Assembly: GCA_031292625.1 (NCBI GenBank)
Contig: JARLGU010000051.1
Span: 1-64,000 of the forward strand
DNA: 64,000 nt
Direction of reading: 5' to 3'
Origin: Capsulimonadaceae bacterium
Lineage (GTDB): Bacteria; Armatimonadota; Armatimonadia; Armatimonadales; Capsulimonadaceae
The notes beneath the pieces are model-generated. The model had not been told where the DNA came from and searched no databases. It was given only the letters and a program-made list of their open reading frames with translations. Below, in pieces: positions 7,885 to 19,000 of this stretch. The stretch's first letter is position 1. The number at the start of each line of letters is the position of its first letter. The translations under genes were made by a program, and so were the position numbers.

Positions 7885-9969
7885 ATGCAGCAATGTAGCA
7901 CCACAATCAGCAGGCGAACCAGGCGCAACCAGGGCTTCTCGCTCGTCGAGGTATTGGTCGCGATCGCCGTGCTGATTGTTGGCATCGTCGCCGTGATCGA
8001 ACTCTTCCCTCCTGGATTCTTTGCCCTCAACGCGGCGGATACGCGAGGGCGCGCGCAGGCTATGGCGACCGATCAGATTCAAAGGACAACCGCGGCGCTG
8101 ACGCAAATCAGCTTGATCTATTCCGAAACATCTCCAATGGACGACAACAGTCCGACTCTTTGGAGCCAGGGGTGGGGCGCCGGGCAGACCGCGGGCGGCT
8201 CCGCGAATAACGAGTACCAGAACGGCGGCCCGAACAGTGAACTCGTTGTCTCGGGCGAGATGGCCGCTATTCCGAAGCTGAACACAAGCAATACGCAGCA
8301 GAGCACGTCCGTTTACGCGTGGTTGGCTGGCGGAACGGCTGGGAGCCACACACTGATCCAGACGCCGCTTGGGGCTGGGACGTGCACGTACGCCCTGACG
8401 TTCGCTCCGATACAGCTTGCGACCCCGGGGGCGATGACGCTGCGCGGCGCGAACTGGACGGGCTATCAGGCGGCGTCATACACGATTACATCCGGTCTCG
8501 TGGATGTGCCGCCCGTTGGCGTATACGATCCGAGCGACGTCCTTAAAGCCGGTCAGCCGCAGTTCGAGGTCGACTACACGAACGGAAAGCTCGCGCTGCC
8601 GCTCGAATACGGGTACTACGATTACAACTCACAGGTTCGTCAGGGCGTCTCCACTCCCGCGCTTCTGACGTGCGAGCAGGGCAGCACGGCGAATAAGGGA
8701 TACACGCAAACGTTTGCGATTAGCGTGACATCGTCGTCCGGGACATCCACCGGCATCCTGACCGTGGATCCTTCCGACATCTATTACAACTATTATCTCG
8801 CGACGTCTGTTGCCGGGGGCGACCCAACCTATCATAGCCTTTGGTTCGATCCTACGAGCCCCGGCCCGAATAGCAGCGTTAAGTGGGCCGGCGGAAACGC
8901 GCCGTCAGCGCCGTGGATCTCCGTAACCTTGCGACGCGACTTTCAGTTGACCGAGACGGCTCAGGGCGCCCCGAAGTTTGACGGAGACCCGTACGAGTAC
9001 GCGCTGGACGCCAACATTGCCAGCACGAGTTCCGTTTATTCCGGCCTGATACACTTGAACCCGTGGGCGGCCACATTGCGTGATTCGCGAAACAACCCGG
9101 TCAATTTAGTGGCGGACTATGTGGTCGCCGATACCCATATTCTCTGCGAGGACCATGCGGCGACAGGCGACTCGATCCGCGTGGATGCTCCGTCGATTTT
9201 GCAGATCGGCGACCCGCTTGACCAGGGCGATGCGACCAAGACGAGCCCGACGTATCAGGGCCTCATCGATCCGCGCCTATCAATGGGCGGACCGGTCGCG
9301 GTCGATGTCATCGTTTACGACTTGGATACCGGCGCGGCGCTTTCATCTGGCGGCGATTTTCAAACCAATTACAGCGCCGGACGTATTCAGCTCGGCGATA
9401 ACTTCGCTCGATCAAACGCGCACCTGCGAGTTGTCTACCGGGCGCGCCATCTCTGGTCGTTCAACATGACCAAAGCGGCGGCAAGCTATGCGTACGCTGG
9501 TGTATACTCTTCGAGCAACCCGGCGAATCATTCGGTGGCGACGAACCTTGGCAATTACTGGTTGGCCTCGTCGTCGGCGAGCAACACCCGGCTTTATTTC
9601 CCGTATACCGATGTCGGAAAGACGATCAGCATCGGCACGCTGTTGATTACGACCACGGTTACGACCGCAAGGCCAAGCGGCCAGCGCTCGACGCCAGGCG
9701 GAAACTGGCTGGTGCTCGCGCCGGATTCGACGATGACCAGCGCCGGGATCAAAATGGGCTACGTGGACCTTCTGGAAGGCCGCAACTCTGACGGAAACCC
9801 CGAGGGGCTCATTAACACGGGCAATGGAGACATTGGCCTGTACAACGGCACGAACGGACCTTCATCCAATATTACGGGCGGCTCGTTTACCGCGCGAATT
9901 ACTTATATGGAAAACAACTCGTGGCGCCATCAGGACGTCACCTCCTATGTCAACCCGGCAACCCAATAA
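7885..9969 (+). CDS. Very large prepilin-like protein, PilV/GspI-type N-terminus
   Basis: A 694-residue protein with a prepilin leader ending at Gly17, then FSLVEVLVAIAVLIVGIVAVIELF, with Glu at +5. The SLVEVLVAI form is typical of PilV and GspI minor pilins. Minor pilins usually have 120-200 residues; here about 650 residues of Ser/Thr/Gly-rich, beta-type sequence follow the helix. Near the C-terminus is a short motif, SAGRIQLGD then LRVVYRAR, that resembles one in the 3811-residue protein. The stop TAA overlaps the next ATG (TAATG), so translation of the two genes is probably coupled. No strong Shine-Dalgarno precedes its own ATG. Confidence 0.82.
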   Translation: MQQCSTTISRRTRRNQGFSLVEVLVAIAVLIVGIVAVIELFPPGFFALNAADTRGRAQAMATDQIQRTTAALTQISLIYSETSPMDDNSPTLWSQGWGAGQTAGGSANNEYQNGGPNSELVVSGEMAAIPKLNTSNTQQSTSVYAWLAGGTAGSHTLIQTPLGAGTCTYALTFAPIQLATPGAMTLRGANWTGYQAASYTITSGLVDVPPVGVYDPSDVLKAGQPQFEVDYTNGKLALPLEYGYYDYNSQVRQGVSTPALLTCEQGSTANKGYTQTFAISVTSSSGTSTGILTVDPSDIYYNYYLATSVAGGDPTYHSLWFDPTSPGPNSSVKWAGGNAPSAPWISVTLRRDFQLTETAQGAPKFDGDPYEYALDANIASTSSVYSGLIHLNPWAATLRDSRNNPVNLVADYVVADTHILCEDHAATGDSIRVDAPSILQIGDPLDQGDATKTSPTYQGLIDPRLSMGGPVAVDVIVYDLDTGAALSSGGDFQTNYSAGRIQLGDNFARSNAHLRVVYRARHLWSFNMTKAAASYAYAGVYSSSNPANHSVATNLGNYWLASSSASNTRLYFPYTDVGKTISIGTLLITTTVTTARPSGQRSTPGGNWLVLAPDSTMTSAGIKMGYVDLLEGRNSDGNPEGLINTGNGDIGLYNGTNGPSSNITGGSFTARITYMENNSWRHQDVTSYVNPATQ

Positions 9970-12464
9970 TGCTTGAACGACTTAAACAATTGCAAATTGA
10001 GGATGCCGGAACGCGGCGATTACGCGCTGGATTGGGTTTCACCCTCATCGAGCTGCTCGTCGTCATCGCGATTACGCTCGTGTTGATGCTTCTGCTGTTC
10101 GGCCCGATGTTCGCAGGCCTCAAGTATACGTCGCAGGCGCAGACCAATGCCGCCGCCCAGGATGGCCAGCGGCTTTTGCTGCGCCAGATCATGCGCGACC
10201 TGGCGTCGGCCGCCGCGGTTCGCGACACGCAGGACCACTATCTCAACGTGATGGTGCTTGAGAAGGCGAACCAGGGCGATACGCAGGGCACGCAAGCGCT
10301 CGCCCACATGTACAACGGCTATACGGACATCATCCCGCCGCGCACCATGTGCCAGGATGAACAGTCGACTCAGACGGGAACGTGCGTCGAGACCGGTCAG
10401 ACCGTGATTACCGATCCGACGACCAACCAGAACGTCGTTCCGACCCCTACGATCCCGACCACGTCGGGCACGTCTTCGGGCAAGATTTACACGGTGGCGA
10501 CCGGCGTATCCACGCCGGTCGCTCCCGGATCGTCGTTTACGCGCTATTTCATCGGTCTCAAGTATCCGTTCAATTTCAGCTATGACGGCAAGGCGACATC
10601 GGTCGCGGTCGCGCAGCCTTACAGCAGCATTTACGACGCGCAAACCGAAGCGAAGTCGGATCCTTATTACAACAATACCAACTATCCGGCCGGCGTTTCC
10701 GGCGAGCAGGACGTGCAGCAGGGCGATCTGAATAACACCTACGTGCTTTATGTCGCCAACGTGTCGCCCTATCAGCCGCACTCGACAAACGCCAACACGG
10801 GGCTGTTCAATACGAGCGCATCTGGGCAGCCGATACTCGACGATCCCGACTTTTTCCGGATCGTGACGAGCAACGACTATCTTCCGGATACGGATCCGTA
10901 CTACAACAACACGCCAGGCAAGACATACGGTCAAGTTTCTGCGACCTATGCGGCGACGCATAATGCGCGCGTCTACAATTGGTACAAGGTCGCGCATCAG
11001 GTGATGGCGGGCCGGGAGTATGATCTGCTTGGCTACGCGCGCACCGGCGGCAATGTCGATTGGGGACAACCCGCGGCGACCGTGCCCTCAAATGCATCCG
11101 TTAGCGTGGCCGATCCGCTTACGGGAACTGCGTATTCCGGATGGCTTGGCAAGAACTCGAACGCCGTCAGTTCGACCCCGTTCACTTACGACACGCTCCA
11201 CTTGGTCAACGGATTGGCCGCAATCAAGCTTCGCGGGCTGACGACGATCCTCCCGGCGGGCCAGACGGGCGAGGGGAGCCAGACGCTTGCGGCCGACGAT
11301 ACCAGCCAGGGCGCTCAGCAAAATGGCACGAGCGACCCGAACCAGCAATATATTCCGACTAGCTATACCCTGGGCAGCGGACAGATTCAGGGAACGCCGA
11401 TAATTAGCGTCGTGGGAGATCCCGTCACAACCAGCACGTCCGGCACGACGGGGACAACGTACGTGACCGGGCTCGCGGATACGGCAAGCGTCGGTAAGTC
11501 TTTGGTTAATTCTAGCGGTACGGTGGCCGCTACGGACATCGTGGAGTACATCGGCGCTACGCCTCCCTTGCCGAGCGATTCGTCAACCCTTGCGGTTTAC
11601 GATGTGACGCAAAGCCGGCAGATTGTGTCGACGACGGCGGAGCCGTTCGTGTACCTGGCGTTCAATCGAACATCCGGCAAAGTGAGCTTCTCCGTTCCGG
11701 CTGTTCCAGGCGCGAAAGTCGCCGCGGCCAATGGCGGCAATGCCGATCCGAATAATACGGCGAACGGGACCTATTACAACACGTGGTGGTACACGTCGCT
11801 CAATCCGAGCGCCGTGCCGACGGATGTGGACTCCGTGACCGGAGATCTTGTCGTCATCCTGGATGACAATACTCAGTTCCCCGGAAACCCGCTGTACCAG
11901 GGCGGAACGTCGCCGATCAAGCCGCCGCCGCGCGTGGTCGTCAATAGCGAAAACGTGCGTGGTCCGGATCGAACGAAAGCCGTGACATCGGATGTCGCCC
12001 AGGATGCGATTAACCTTCCGCTCGTCACCTACGCTCGCGTACCGTTCGGCTCGGCAATTGGACCGAATCAGTATTCCATCGAATACCGGCATCCGATTAC
12101 CTCGACATCGCCCACAACGTACCAGACGTGGATCCACCTGGGCGATTACGGTAGCTCGAACACGTCCGATCCGTCGTGGGCGAACTTCATCAATACGGGG
12201 ATAGCCGCGGCCTCAAGCAACAGATTGGCGGCCGCGAATACGATTTTAGTTTCGTACAACGTTCAAAACAATACGCTGAACGGGGCGATGTCGGCTGGAT
12301 CCGTGCACGCCACGGTGAGCACGCCAGCGAACGTCACCGCGAGCTACGCGACGAGCAGCATGATGCAGGTGACCCTCGGCTTCCGCGTCTACGATGCGTT
12401 TTCGGGAACGGCGTCGTTCCTGACGACGTCGACGGACGCGCCTGTCGGCAACGGCACCCGGTAA
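9969..12464 (+). CDS. Very large prepilin-like protein, PilW/GspJ position
   Basis: An 831-residue protein with leader ending at Gly23, then [24 protein letters not shown], with Glu at +5. I chose the ATG at 9969 because it overlaps the upstream stop as TAATG and gives a leader of normal length; the frame is open further upstream to 9921. The large C-terminal region is rich in Thr, Ser, Asn, Tyr and Pro and shows no family I recognise. By position it corresponds to PilW or GspJ in minor-pilin operons. No Shine-Dalgarno is visible, which fits translational coupling. Confidence 0.8.
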   Translation: MLERLKQLQIEDAGTRRLRAGLGFTLIELLVVIAITLVLMLLLFGPMFAGLKYTSQAQTNAAAQDGQRLLLRQIMRDLASAAAVRDTQDHYLNVMVLEKANQGDTQGTQALAHMYNGYTDIIPPRTMCQDEQSTQTGTCVETGQTVITDPTTNQNVVPTPTIPTTSGTSSGKIYTVATGVSTPVAPGSSFTRYFIGLKYPFNFSYDGKATSVAVAQPYSSIYDAQTEAKSDPYYNNTNYPAGVSGEQDVQQGDLNNTYVLYVANVSPYQPHSTNANTGLFNTSASGQPILDDPDFFRIVTSNDYLPDTDPYYNNTPGKTYGQVSATYAATHNARVYNWYKVAHQVMAGREYDLLGYARTGGNVDWGQPAATVPSNASVSVADPLTGTAYSGWLGKNSNAVSSTPFTYDTLHLVNGLAAIKLRGLTTILPAGQTGEGSQTLAADDTSQGAQQNGTSDPNQQYIPTSYTLGSGQIQGTPIISVVGDPVTTSTSGTTGTTYVTGLADTASVGKSLVNSSGTVAATDIVEYIGATPPLPSDSSTLAVYDVTQSRQIVSTTAEPFVYLAFNRTSGKVSFSVPAVPGAKVAAANGGNADPNNTANGTYYNTWWYTSLNPSAVPTDVDSVTGDLVVILDDNTQFPGNPLYQGGTSPIKPPPRVVVNSENVRGPDRTKAVTSDVAQDAINLPLVTYARVPFGSAIGPNQYSIEYRHPITSTSPTTYQTWIHLGDYGSSNTSDPSWANFINTGIAAASSNRLAAANTILVSYNVQNNTLNGAMSAGSVHATVSTPANVTASYATSSMMQVTLGFRVYDAFSGTASFLTTSTDAPVGNGTR

Positions 12465-12472
12465 TACCAGTT

Positions 12473-15400
12473 ATGATCGATCAAGACAAAAACTTGCGGA
12501 GAGGAAACGAAGCGGTCGTCGCTCGCCGCCGGAGCCAGCAGGGCCAGTCACTGCTGATCGCGCTGGCCGTGCTGATCATCCTTTCGTTCCTTGGCACCAT
12601 CTTCGTCGCCATCGTCGGGCACAACCTGCTGAGCGCTCAGCAGAGCAACCGGACGAGTTCCGCGGATACGTACGCGCAGGCGGGCATCGATTTTGCGGAC
12701 AAGATGCTTCAAGTGTCTCCCGAGGGCGCCGACTGGCGGCCTCCGCTTCAGTACAACACGACGAGCCCGGAAGTTTGCACTTGGCTGACGGCGGCGCTGT
12801 CAACCGATCCGGACAAAACGTATCTGTCCGCTGGCTATACGCGATACAACGTCGGCGCCGGCCGCTTCTTGCTGCGTGTCAGCTACCTGAACGAGACCGG
12901 AGACGCGAGCGAAAACCCGGCGCCGAACACGGGCGCGCCGCAGCAGACGACGACATCGAAGTTTCTTAAGATCGAATCCGTCGGCCTTGAAGGGACGGTT
13001 AATCCGGACGATCCTACACTTGTGAACGTTGCGACCAGCCGCCCCAGTACGCGTACTGCCTATAAGCCCATTTGCCTGGGCGACTACTCGCGGTTTATTA
13101 CGAATCGGTTTAATCGCACTGACGCGGCATGCCTCGGCTTCCCGAGCGTGTGGGGCCTTTTGCCTGGGTCCGCGAGCACGGCCTCGTCGACCTTGTACAC
13201 GCCGGGCGTCGAGTCCGTTAGCCTGACATCAGGGGGAAGCGCGGTTAACCTGGCGCTTCAGTCCATGCCGATCACGTTTGGATCCGCCAACGCATATACA
13301 GGAACAAACTCGAACGCCACTCTTGGCGGCGGGGCGATCCGCGCGAACACGGACCTGCGCCTCTACGGAGTGCTCAACGTCTACCTGAATCCACGTTACG
13401 GAGAAGACATCGAAACGTCCGGGAGGCTGCTCTTTGACGGTTTTAACCAGGGCGCGAATGGGACGGCCGACGATCGGTCGCAGCAGCCGACTCAATTGAT
13501 CGTCACGCGGCCCAACCTCGACACTACGCAGGCGCCGGCGGCTGCTTACCTCTACCCGACCAACGCGGTGCTGCCAAGCTCAGGCGCGGGATTGTTCTCG
13601 ACGGATCAGGGGGCGGTTCGCGACGGCATCGACGGAAGCGACAACGCGCTCTACGACAACAGCAATGCGTATGGCGGCACGGATATAGACGCCGCATCCG
13701 GATACCCGCGCAACGTCAAGCGCCGTAACCCGCCGGTTATCGATCAGACCGATCCGCAGACGCAGTTGTCGCGTTATGCCGCGCTTGCCCAGATTGGCTC
13801 GACGGGCGCGCTCGGCGGTGGAACCTCGTCGTCTACATCGTCGACGTCCAGTTCGTCGAGCTCGAGCACTGCGGTTGCCGGTTACTCGGGACCCTTTAAG
13901 TCTTCGGGCTCTCTCGCGACGATTTTTGTGGACAACAGCGCCGACTTGCAGGCCGAAAGCGAGCAGTTTACAATGCGGGATCAGTGGATCAACCGCGCCG
14001 ACCCGCAGAAGGCCGGTTACTGGCGCGGACCGATCTACACGCCGCCCGGCGCACTCGTCACATTCGGTATGGTTCCCGGCACAAAGCAGTGGGGCGTCAC
14101 GATCGTCCGGTCGGACATTTCCGCCAGCGGGTCTACGATTTGGAGTTGGAACAACGACAACAACGGCATAAGCTCTCTTGCCGCGAACCGTATGCGGTTC
14201 GTATATGCGGCGAGCGCCACGGACCAGGACGGCAATGCAACGAATGGGACGGCGAGCGATCCGATCTACGCGCTGAACGCCGACAACGCGCCTTCAACGG
14301 CGTGTTCGACGACGAATCCGCCGCAGGACAATGCCAACAACGACGTGCTAATCTATACGGAAGGCAACGTGCGCGTTCGCGGGGTCATCAGTCAGCCCGG
14401 CGACAATGGGAGCGGCAGCCCGAATAACAGCCACCATATTACATTGGTGACAAACGGCATCGCCTATATCGACGGCTGCATACTTAAGGGCAATTACGCG
14501 AGTTCCACGGGAGGCGCGCTGTCGCTCGGTTCGGAGTTCGGCGGATCGACGACGCCGGTTTCGACCTCGTCGATCGCGATCCTGGCGCGCCAGTATGTCT
14601 GCGTCAATACGACGCAGTTCTTCCCGGGGACCGAAGAGCCTCAGGCCAACCTGAACGCGGCGACGATCCCGCCCGCGCTGATCGACTCCGGATGGGAGTT
14701 CCGCAGCGGGCAATCGCTGACCATGTCCGTTTTGTATCCCAAGCTCTACTATGCAACGAGTTCAGCCGCGAATACAGTGACGCCGGAAAAGCTCTACATA
14801 AGCGCTTCCGGCGAGCCGACGGATGCTTACGGACAGGTTTCCATTGCCGATCCGTACAACGACGTGTTGCGGGGTAGCGCAACGCCAAGCCAAGATCCCC
14901 TCTTCCCAGGGAACGATACGACGAGCATTCCCGAGGTTCCGTCGCCGTCCAACGGCATACGGGATACGTCGACGCTGTTGCCGACGTCGTACTCGGGGGC
15001 TCTTACGGGCATGACGTATGGCTATGGTCTGGAGCCGTTCGTGCTGAACTTCTCCGCGGATCAGGCGCGCTCCGCCGCGAACTGGCTGGTTCGCCGCGCC
15101 GCCGTTCTGCCCGGCGACATTCGGATCGAGGCGATGCTTTATGCGCAGGACAACTCATTCTTCGTGATACCGGGGGATTGGTTCAATCCAGATACCTCCG
15201 ACACGGTTGATAACTTCCTCAGCCGCAATTGGACTACGGGGACCGGTACGACCGACAAGGACTTCCCGGCCTACGGGCAGCCGGTCGATCTGAAGATCAC
15301 GATTTACGGGTCGGTGAGCGAAAACTTGCCGGCGGACATCGCCGACCAGCAAGCGTGGATGCAAAAGTGGGGATGGATCCCGCAGTATCACGGCGCTGAT

Positions 15401-15652
15401 TGCTACACCGGCACATCCCTTCCGTCGCCGCACTATGCAACCGGCGGCGTCAACGGGGTCGCGCCGGGCTTGACGTTCCAATACGATCCGCTTGAAGGCT
15501 TTCCGATTCTTGGCGTGGGCGCTGAAGGGGGTGTCGCTTCTACAACGACGTCAGCGCAATATATCCGGGTAGACCGATTCGGCCGTCCGCTGCCCTTCGT
15601 GCCCAACCTTCCGGTCAGCCCGGATCTGGTTTACAGCGGGCTTCCGAGCTAG
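12473..15652 (+). CDS. Giant PilX/GspK-like prepilin without Glu5
   Basis: A 1059-residue protein. The start at 12473 is 9 bases after the previous stop and gives MIDQDKN then a basic stretch and QQGQSLLIALAVLIILSFLG. Cleavage after Gly24 leaves no Glu at +5, the hallmark of PilX and GspK, which cap the pseudopilus tip. The open frame extends upstream to 12176, but that part overlaps the previous gene. A Ser/Thr-rich run (about 450-470 of this protein) separates two large domains. The usual PilX has under 200 residues and GspK about 320. The prepilin series ends here; a repeat element follows. Confidence 0.8.
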   Translation: MIDQDKNLRRGNEAVVARRRSQQGQSLLIALAVLIILSFLGTIFVAIVGHNLLSAQQSNRTSSADTYAQAGIDFADKMLQVSPEGADWRPPLQYNTTSPEVCTWLTAALSTDPDKTYLSAGYTRYNVGAGRFLLRVSYLNETGDASENPAPNTGAPQQTTTSKFLKIESVGLEGTVNPDDPTLVNVATSRPSTRTAYKPICLGDYSRFITNRFNRTDAACLGFPSVWGLLPGSASTASSTLYTPGVESVSLTSGGSAVNLALQSMPITFGSANAYTGTNSNATLGGGAIRANTDLRLYGVLNVYLNPRYGEDIETSGRLLFDGFNQGANGTADDRSQQPTQLIVTRPNLDTTQAPAAAYLYPTNAVLPSSGAGLFSTDQGAVRDGIDGSDNALYDNSNAYGGTDIDAASGYPRNVKRRNPPVIDQTDPQTQLSRYAALAQIGSTGALGGGTSSSTSSTSSSSSSSTAVAGYSGPFKSSGSLATIFVDNSADLQAESEQFTMRDQWINRADPQKAGYWRGPIYTPPGALVTFGMVPGTKQWGVTIVRSDISASGSTIWSWNNDNNGISSLAANRMRFVYAASATDQDGNATNGTASDPIYALNADNAPSTACSTTNPPQDNANNDVLIYTEGNVRVRGVISQPGDNGSGSPNNSHHITLVTNGIAYIDGCILKGNYASSTGGALSLGSEFGGSTTPVSTSSIAILARQYVCVNTTQFFPGTEEPQANLNAATIPPALIDSGWEFRSGQSLTMSVLYPKLYYATSSAANTVTPEKLYISASGEPTDAYGQVSIADPYNDVLRGSATPSQDPLFPGNDTTSIPEVPSPSNGIRDTSTLLPTSYSGALTGMTYGYGLEPFVLNFSADQARSAANWLVRRAAVLPGDIRIEAMLYAQDNSFFVIPGDWFNPDTSDTVDNFLSRNWTTGTGTTDKDFPAYGQPVDLKITIYGSVSENLPADIADQQAWMQKWGWIPQYHGADCYTGTSLPSPHYATGGVNGVAPGLTFQYDPLEGFPILGVGAEGGVASTTTSAQYIRVDRFGRPLPFVPNLPVSPDLVYSGLPS

Positions 15653-15685
15653 GGTGGTGTTTGCGTATTCAAAGAGGCTAGGGAT

Positions 15686-15946
15686 CTTAGAGGGTGTGTA
15701 CTAACTCTGCTTGGTGTGAAGAGATTTCAAGACGGCTCATGCCGCCGGGGCAATTTTTCGCCCGCGCCTCGTTCACTGCGGTGATTTACGTTGCCTCGTC
15801 AACACGCGTACGGCCTTTTGCCGCCATCGTTCGACCAGCGCACATCGTGAGCCGTGAAAGCGCTGTGACGGCCCATTTTCAAAAACGGCCACGGCGGCCG
15901 GGGAGCCGTCCTACAAGACCTTTCGATCTCTTACACACGCTCTTAG
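15686..15946 (+). repeat. MITE-like dispersed repeat, copy A
   Basis: A 261-bp non-coding element with long imperfect inverted ends. The outer ends are CTTAGAGGGTGTGTA (15686-15700) and ACACACGCTCTTAG (15933-15946). Inside them lie GACGGCTC-x-GCCGCC-type arms ending in TTTTT or starting AAAAA. The core contains ACACGCGTACGGC and GCGCACATCGTGA. Copies B, C and D share this layout. TTA lies at both outer borders and may be a target duplication, as in IS5-type elements; this is tentative. It fills most of the 349-base gap before the next gene; the rest shows nothing clear. Confidence 0.8.
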
Positions 15947-16001
15947 ACGTTAGGGGCGTGCGGAACGCTCGATCGGGGCGGCGTTGGCAGGAGACATTCG
16001 G

Positions 16002-19000
16002 GTGACGAGTATGCCACATAAAGCGTTGAGCATCAATCGTAGTTTGGGATTGCCGATCGCCGGGCGAATGCTCGCATCCGTCGCGCTGCCGGCGCTTGCG
16101 TGTCTGGCGGTGCTGAGCGCGGGCGTTCGCGCTTGGGCGGGAGCGTATACGTATGGCACGCAGACGCGGGTCATCAATGCGGCGTACCTCGTGCTGCCAA
16201 GCGCGCACGAAGACGTAATCGGCGTTCCGGATCCGTATGTTTTCTATATCCTGAACAACCGTAACGATCTCCGGCCGAACAACTGGTCGCTGACCAACCC
16301 GATGAGCCCCAAGGTTGTCACGACCGCGCTTGCCAAGCGCTTCCAATCCTACACCGTCGGGTCGGTTACCTATCCTGGCTTGACGATCGGCGAGCCGGTC
16401 ACTCCGGCGATGGCCGCCTTCTGGGAGATCGATATCGGCGACCTCTCTACGACCAATGTGTCTCAATTCGATGTTCTAGTGATTCACATCGACGGCCTTA
16501 CGTACAACCTCAGTTCGGGGTCGTTCACTTGCGACACGCTGAACTTGAGCTCGTACAGCCGGCGGTGTCTTCGCCAGTTTTTGGACAAGGGCGGCACGCT
16601 GATTATCGACGGCGGCAGCGGGACGGCCGTGGACTCAGGGAATTCCGTGGTTTCGGGACACCAGGGCATGTGGGCGGCGACCGGGATGTTCGCGGATGTC
16701 CAATGGTACAACGGGCTCGGCAAGACCGGTATCGCGGAGACGCAGGTTAACGGCCAGCGCCATCCGTTGCTCACCGTGCCGTATTACCTGTCTCAGCAAG
16801 AGATCAACCAGCTTGGCGCGAATAACGTCGGCAACTACTTTCTCGCTTCCGGGCGTGGCGCGAGCAACCAAACGATCCCGACAACAGCCCTGAACCCGCC
16901 CGACGAATCGATTTTCGAGACCGTCGTCGGCAACTCGGCGGATGGCGGCCTGCCGTACATCGCGGCAGGCGATTACGGCGGCGGGCATATCATCGTGACG
17001 GCGGCGAACATTTGCAACGATATCAGCAATCCGGTCGTTCCCGCAGTGGGCCAGATCCCGCCGATCTTCTGCAATACGTCGGACTTCTCCGCCGCGCACG
17101 CCGAAGATCTCAAATTCATGGTTAACGCCATCTCGTACAGCTCGACATGTGCGCAAGGCGAGGGCTTCATTCCCCGGCACACGTCGTCCTCGGAAAGCGA
17201 GTTTGGCGGGTCGCTCCTGCCGACCTGGGAGTTTCCGCCGACGACCCCGACGAGCCCGACCAATTATCCGTTGGTATGGAATAGCGCGAACTGGTACAGT
17301 ACGACGACGCCGGCGATTTTCGCGAATATCGCGTTCATCACGGACGGTCAGGGCTTCCTGCACGCGTTCGACGTTTATCCAACCGAAGATCTGGATGGCA
17401 ACGGGAATGCCGACGACTACGCCGCCAGTCCGACGACGGATCCGCTCGTCCAAGAGAGGTCCGATAAGGATCTCTCGCAGGGCCGCGTTTACGATCAGCT
17501 CTGGACGTACTTGATCGACTCAGGCGGCGTATCGTCGCCCACCGTTGCCATTTTGCCGCAGAACAACACCAAATCCGGCTACACGTGGGTGATCGCGGAG
17601 GGCTCCGACGGTTCCGTGTACGGCGTCCCGGCCTGCGTCGCCGGCGGGGGAGCCCAGAAGCTTTACACCGCATCGGGCAACAAGTTTACGGTGTCTACGC
17701 CCCCGGTCCCGCCGCCGGCGCCGACCGTCTATCATGGCCGGATTTTCGCGATCCAGCCGGACAATAGTCTGGCGGTGATCGATCTGGCGCATCCGGTACA
17801 GAAGACGGCGGGCGGCACGAGCGATCCGATTACGTCGAACTATTTCAAGATGCAACTTCCCGTCCCCTCGAACACTACCTGGGGGCCTCCCTACTACGCT
17901 CCGATGGTGGCGTCGATCCCGAGCAGCGACGGAACATACGGCGGCGACGATATCGTCGTCACCGTGAGCTGTCAGAACTGCACGGTCTCCCTGCTCGTCG
18001 GCTCGCTGGACGAGACGATCCAGCCGTCATCCACGGCTTCGACGGCGACAATGGCCAATACCACCTACGCTACAAAGTCGATCACCGCCAAGTACAACGG
18101 CGTGATGGCGGTCGCGGCGCCCGAGGATCGCAGCAACGACTCGTACAACATGGATCAGTGGGTGTATATCAGCGATCCGAATTACAGCGTCGGTGGAAGT
18201 TCGACGGGAATTGCGACGAATGGCTACGCCGTCTTTTCCGGTATTACCGAATCGACGTCCGCTTCCTCCGCGGGCATCACGATTACATCGACGGATACGA
18301 CGGTCACGCCGGCGAATGTTTCCAGTTTCTACGCGGACTACGACTTGTCGTCGAACTCAACGACCGCAGTTACTAGCGGCCTACCAACCCGCATGCAGCT
18401 CATTCCGAGCGTCATGAGCGGCACGTCGACTGCCTATCTGTCGGGGAGTCCTGCGGAATCGCTTGGGAACCAAACGGTGTATACGGCCAACGCCGGCTTG
18501 GTGCCGTACATTGCCGGTCTTGTCGACCAGAACCCCGGCATTGGAGCTGGGTCGTCGGGCATCGCGGGACCGTATATGAGATGGCGTTTTGCGCTGGTCG
18601 GCGGCAACGGCACCGGCGATACGTCGAAGGCGTTGACGGATGGCGACGGGATCCAATACGCGTTCGCCGGGTTTGCCTTTGTCGGTTCGCCAATCATCGG
18701 CCCCGACGGCTTTGTCTACGCCCTGGCCTACAACGCGAACTACATTCCGCAATACAATTCGGACGGCACGTTAAACTCCGCGGGAACGGTGATCCCGACG
18801 ACGATCGTGATGTGCTTTAATCCGAACGCGCGTGTTTCGGCGACCGTCCCGTCAAGCTCAGGCTCATCGCAACCGACCACGGTGCAGCAGTATGTAGACA
18901 ACAACTATGTCAACGGCGTATCTCCTGGCTCGAGCGGAGCGAATACGCTTTCTCCGCCGCAAGTTCCCGTCAATTTTACGGGGGGAACATTTACGATCCG

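Noticed and set aside
12176-12472. Upstream extension of the PilX-like gene
   Set aside because: This part overlaps the preceding gene and would bury the prepilin leader; ATG 12473 gives a proper leader.
15694-16005. A 103-codon frame across repeat copy A
   Set aside because: It lies wholly within the non-coding repeat family and is not conserved as a frame in the other copies.
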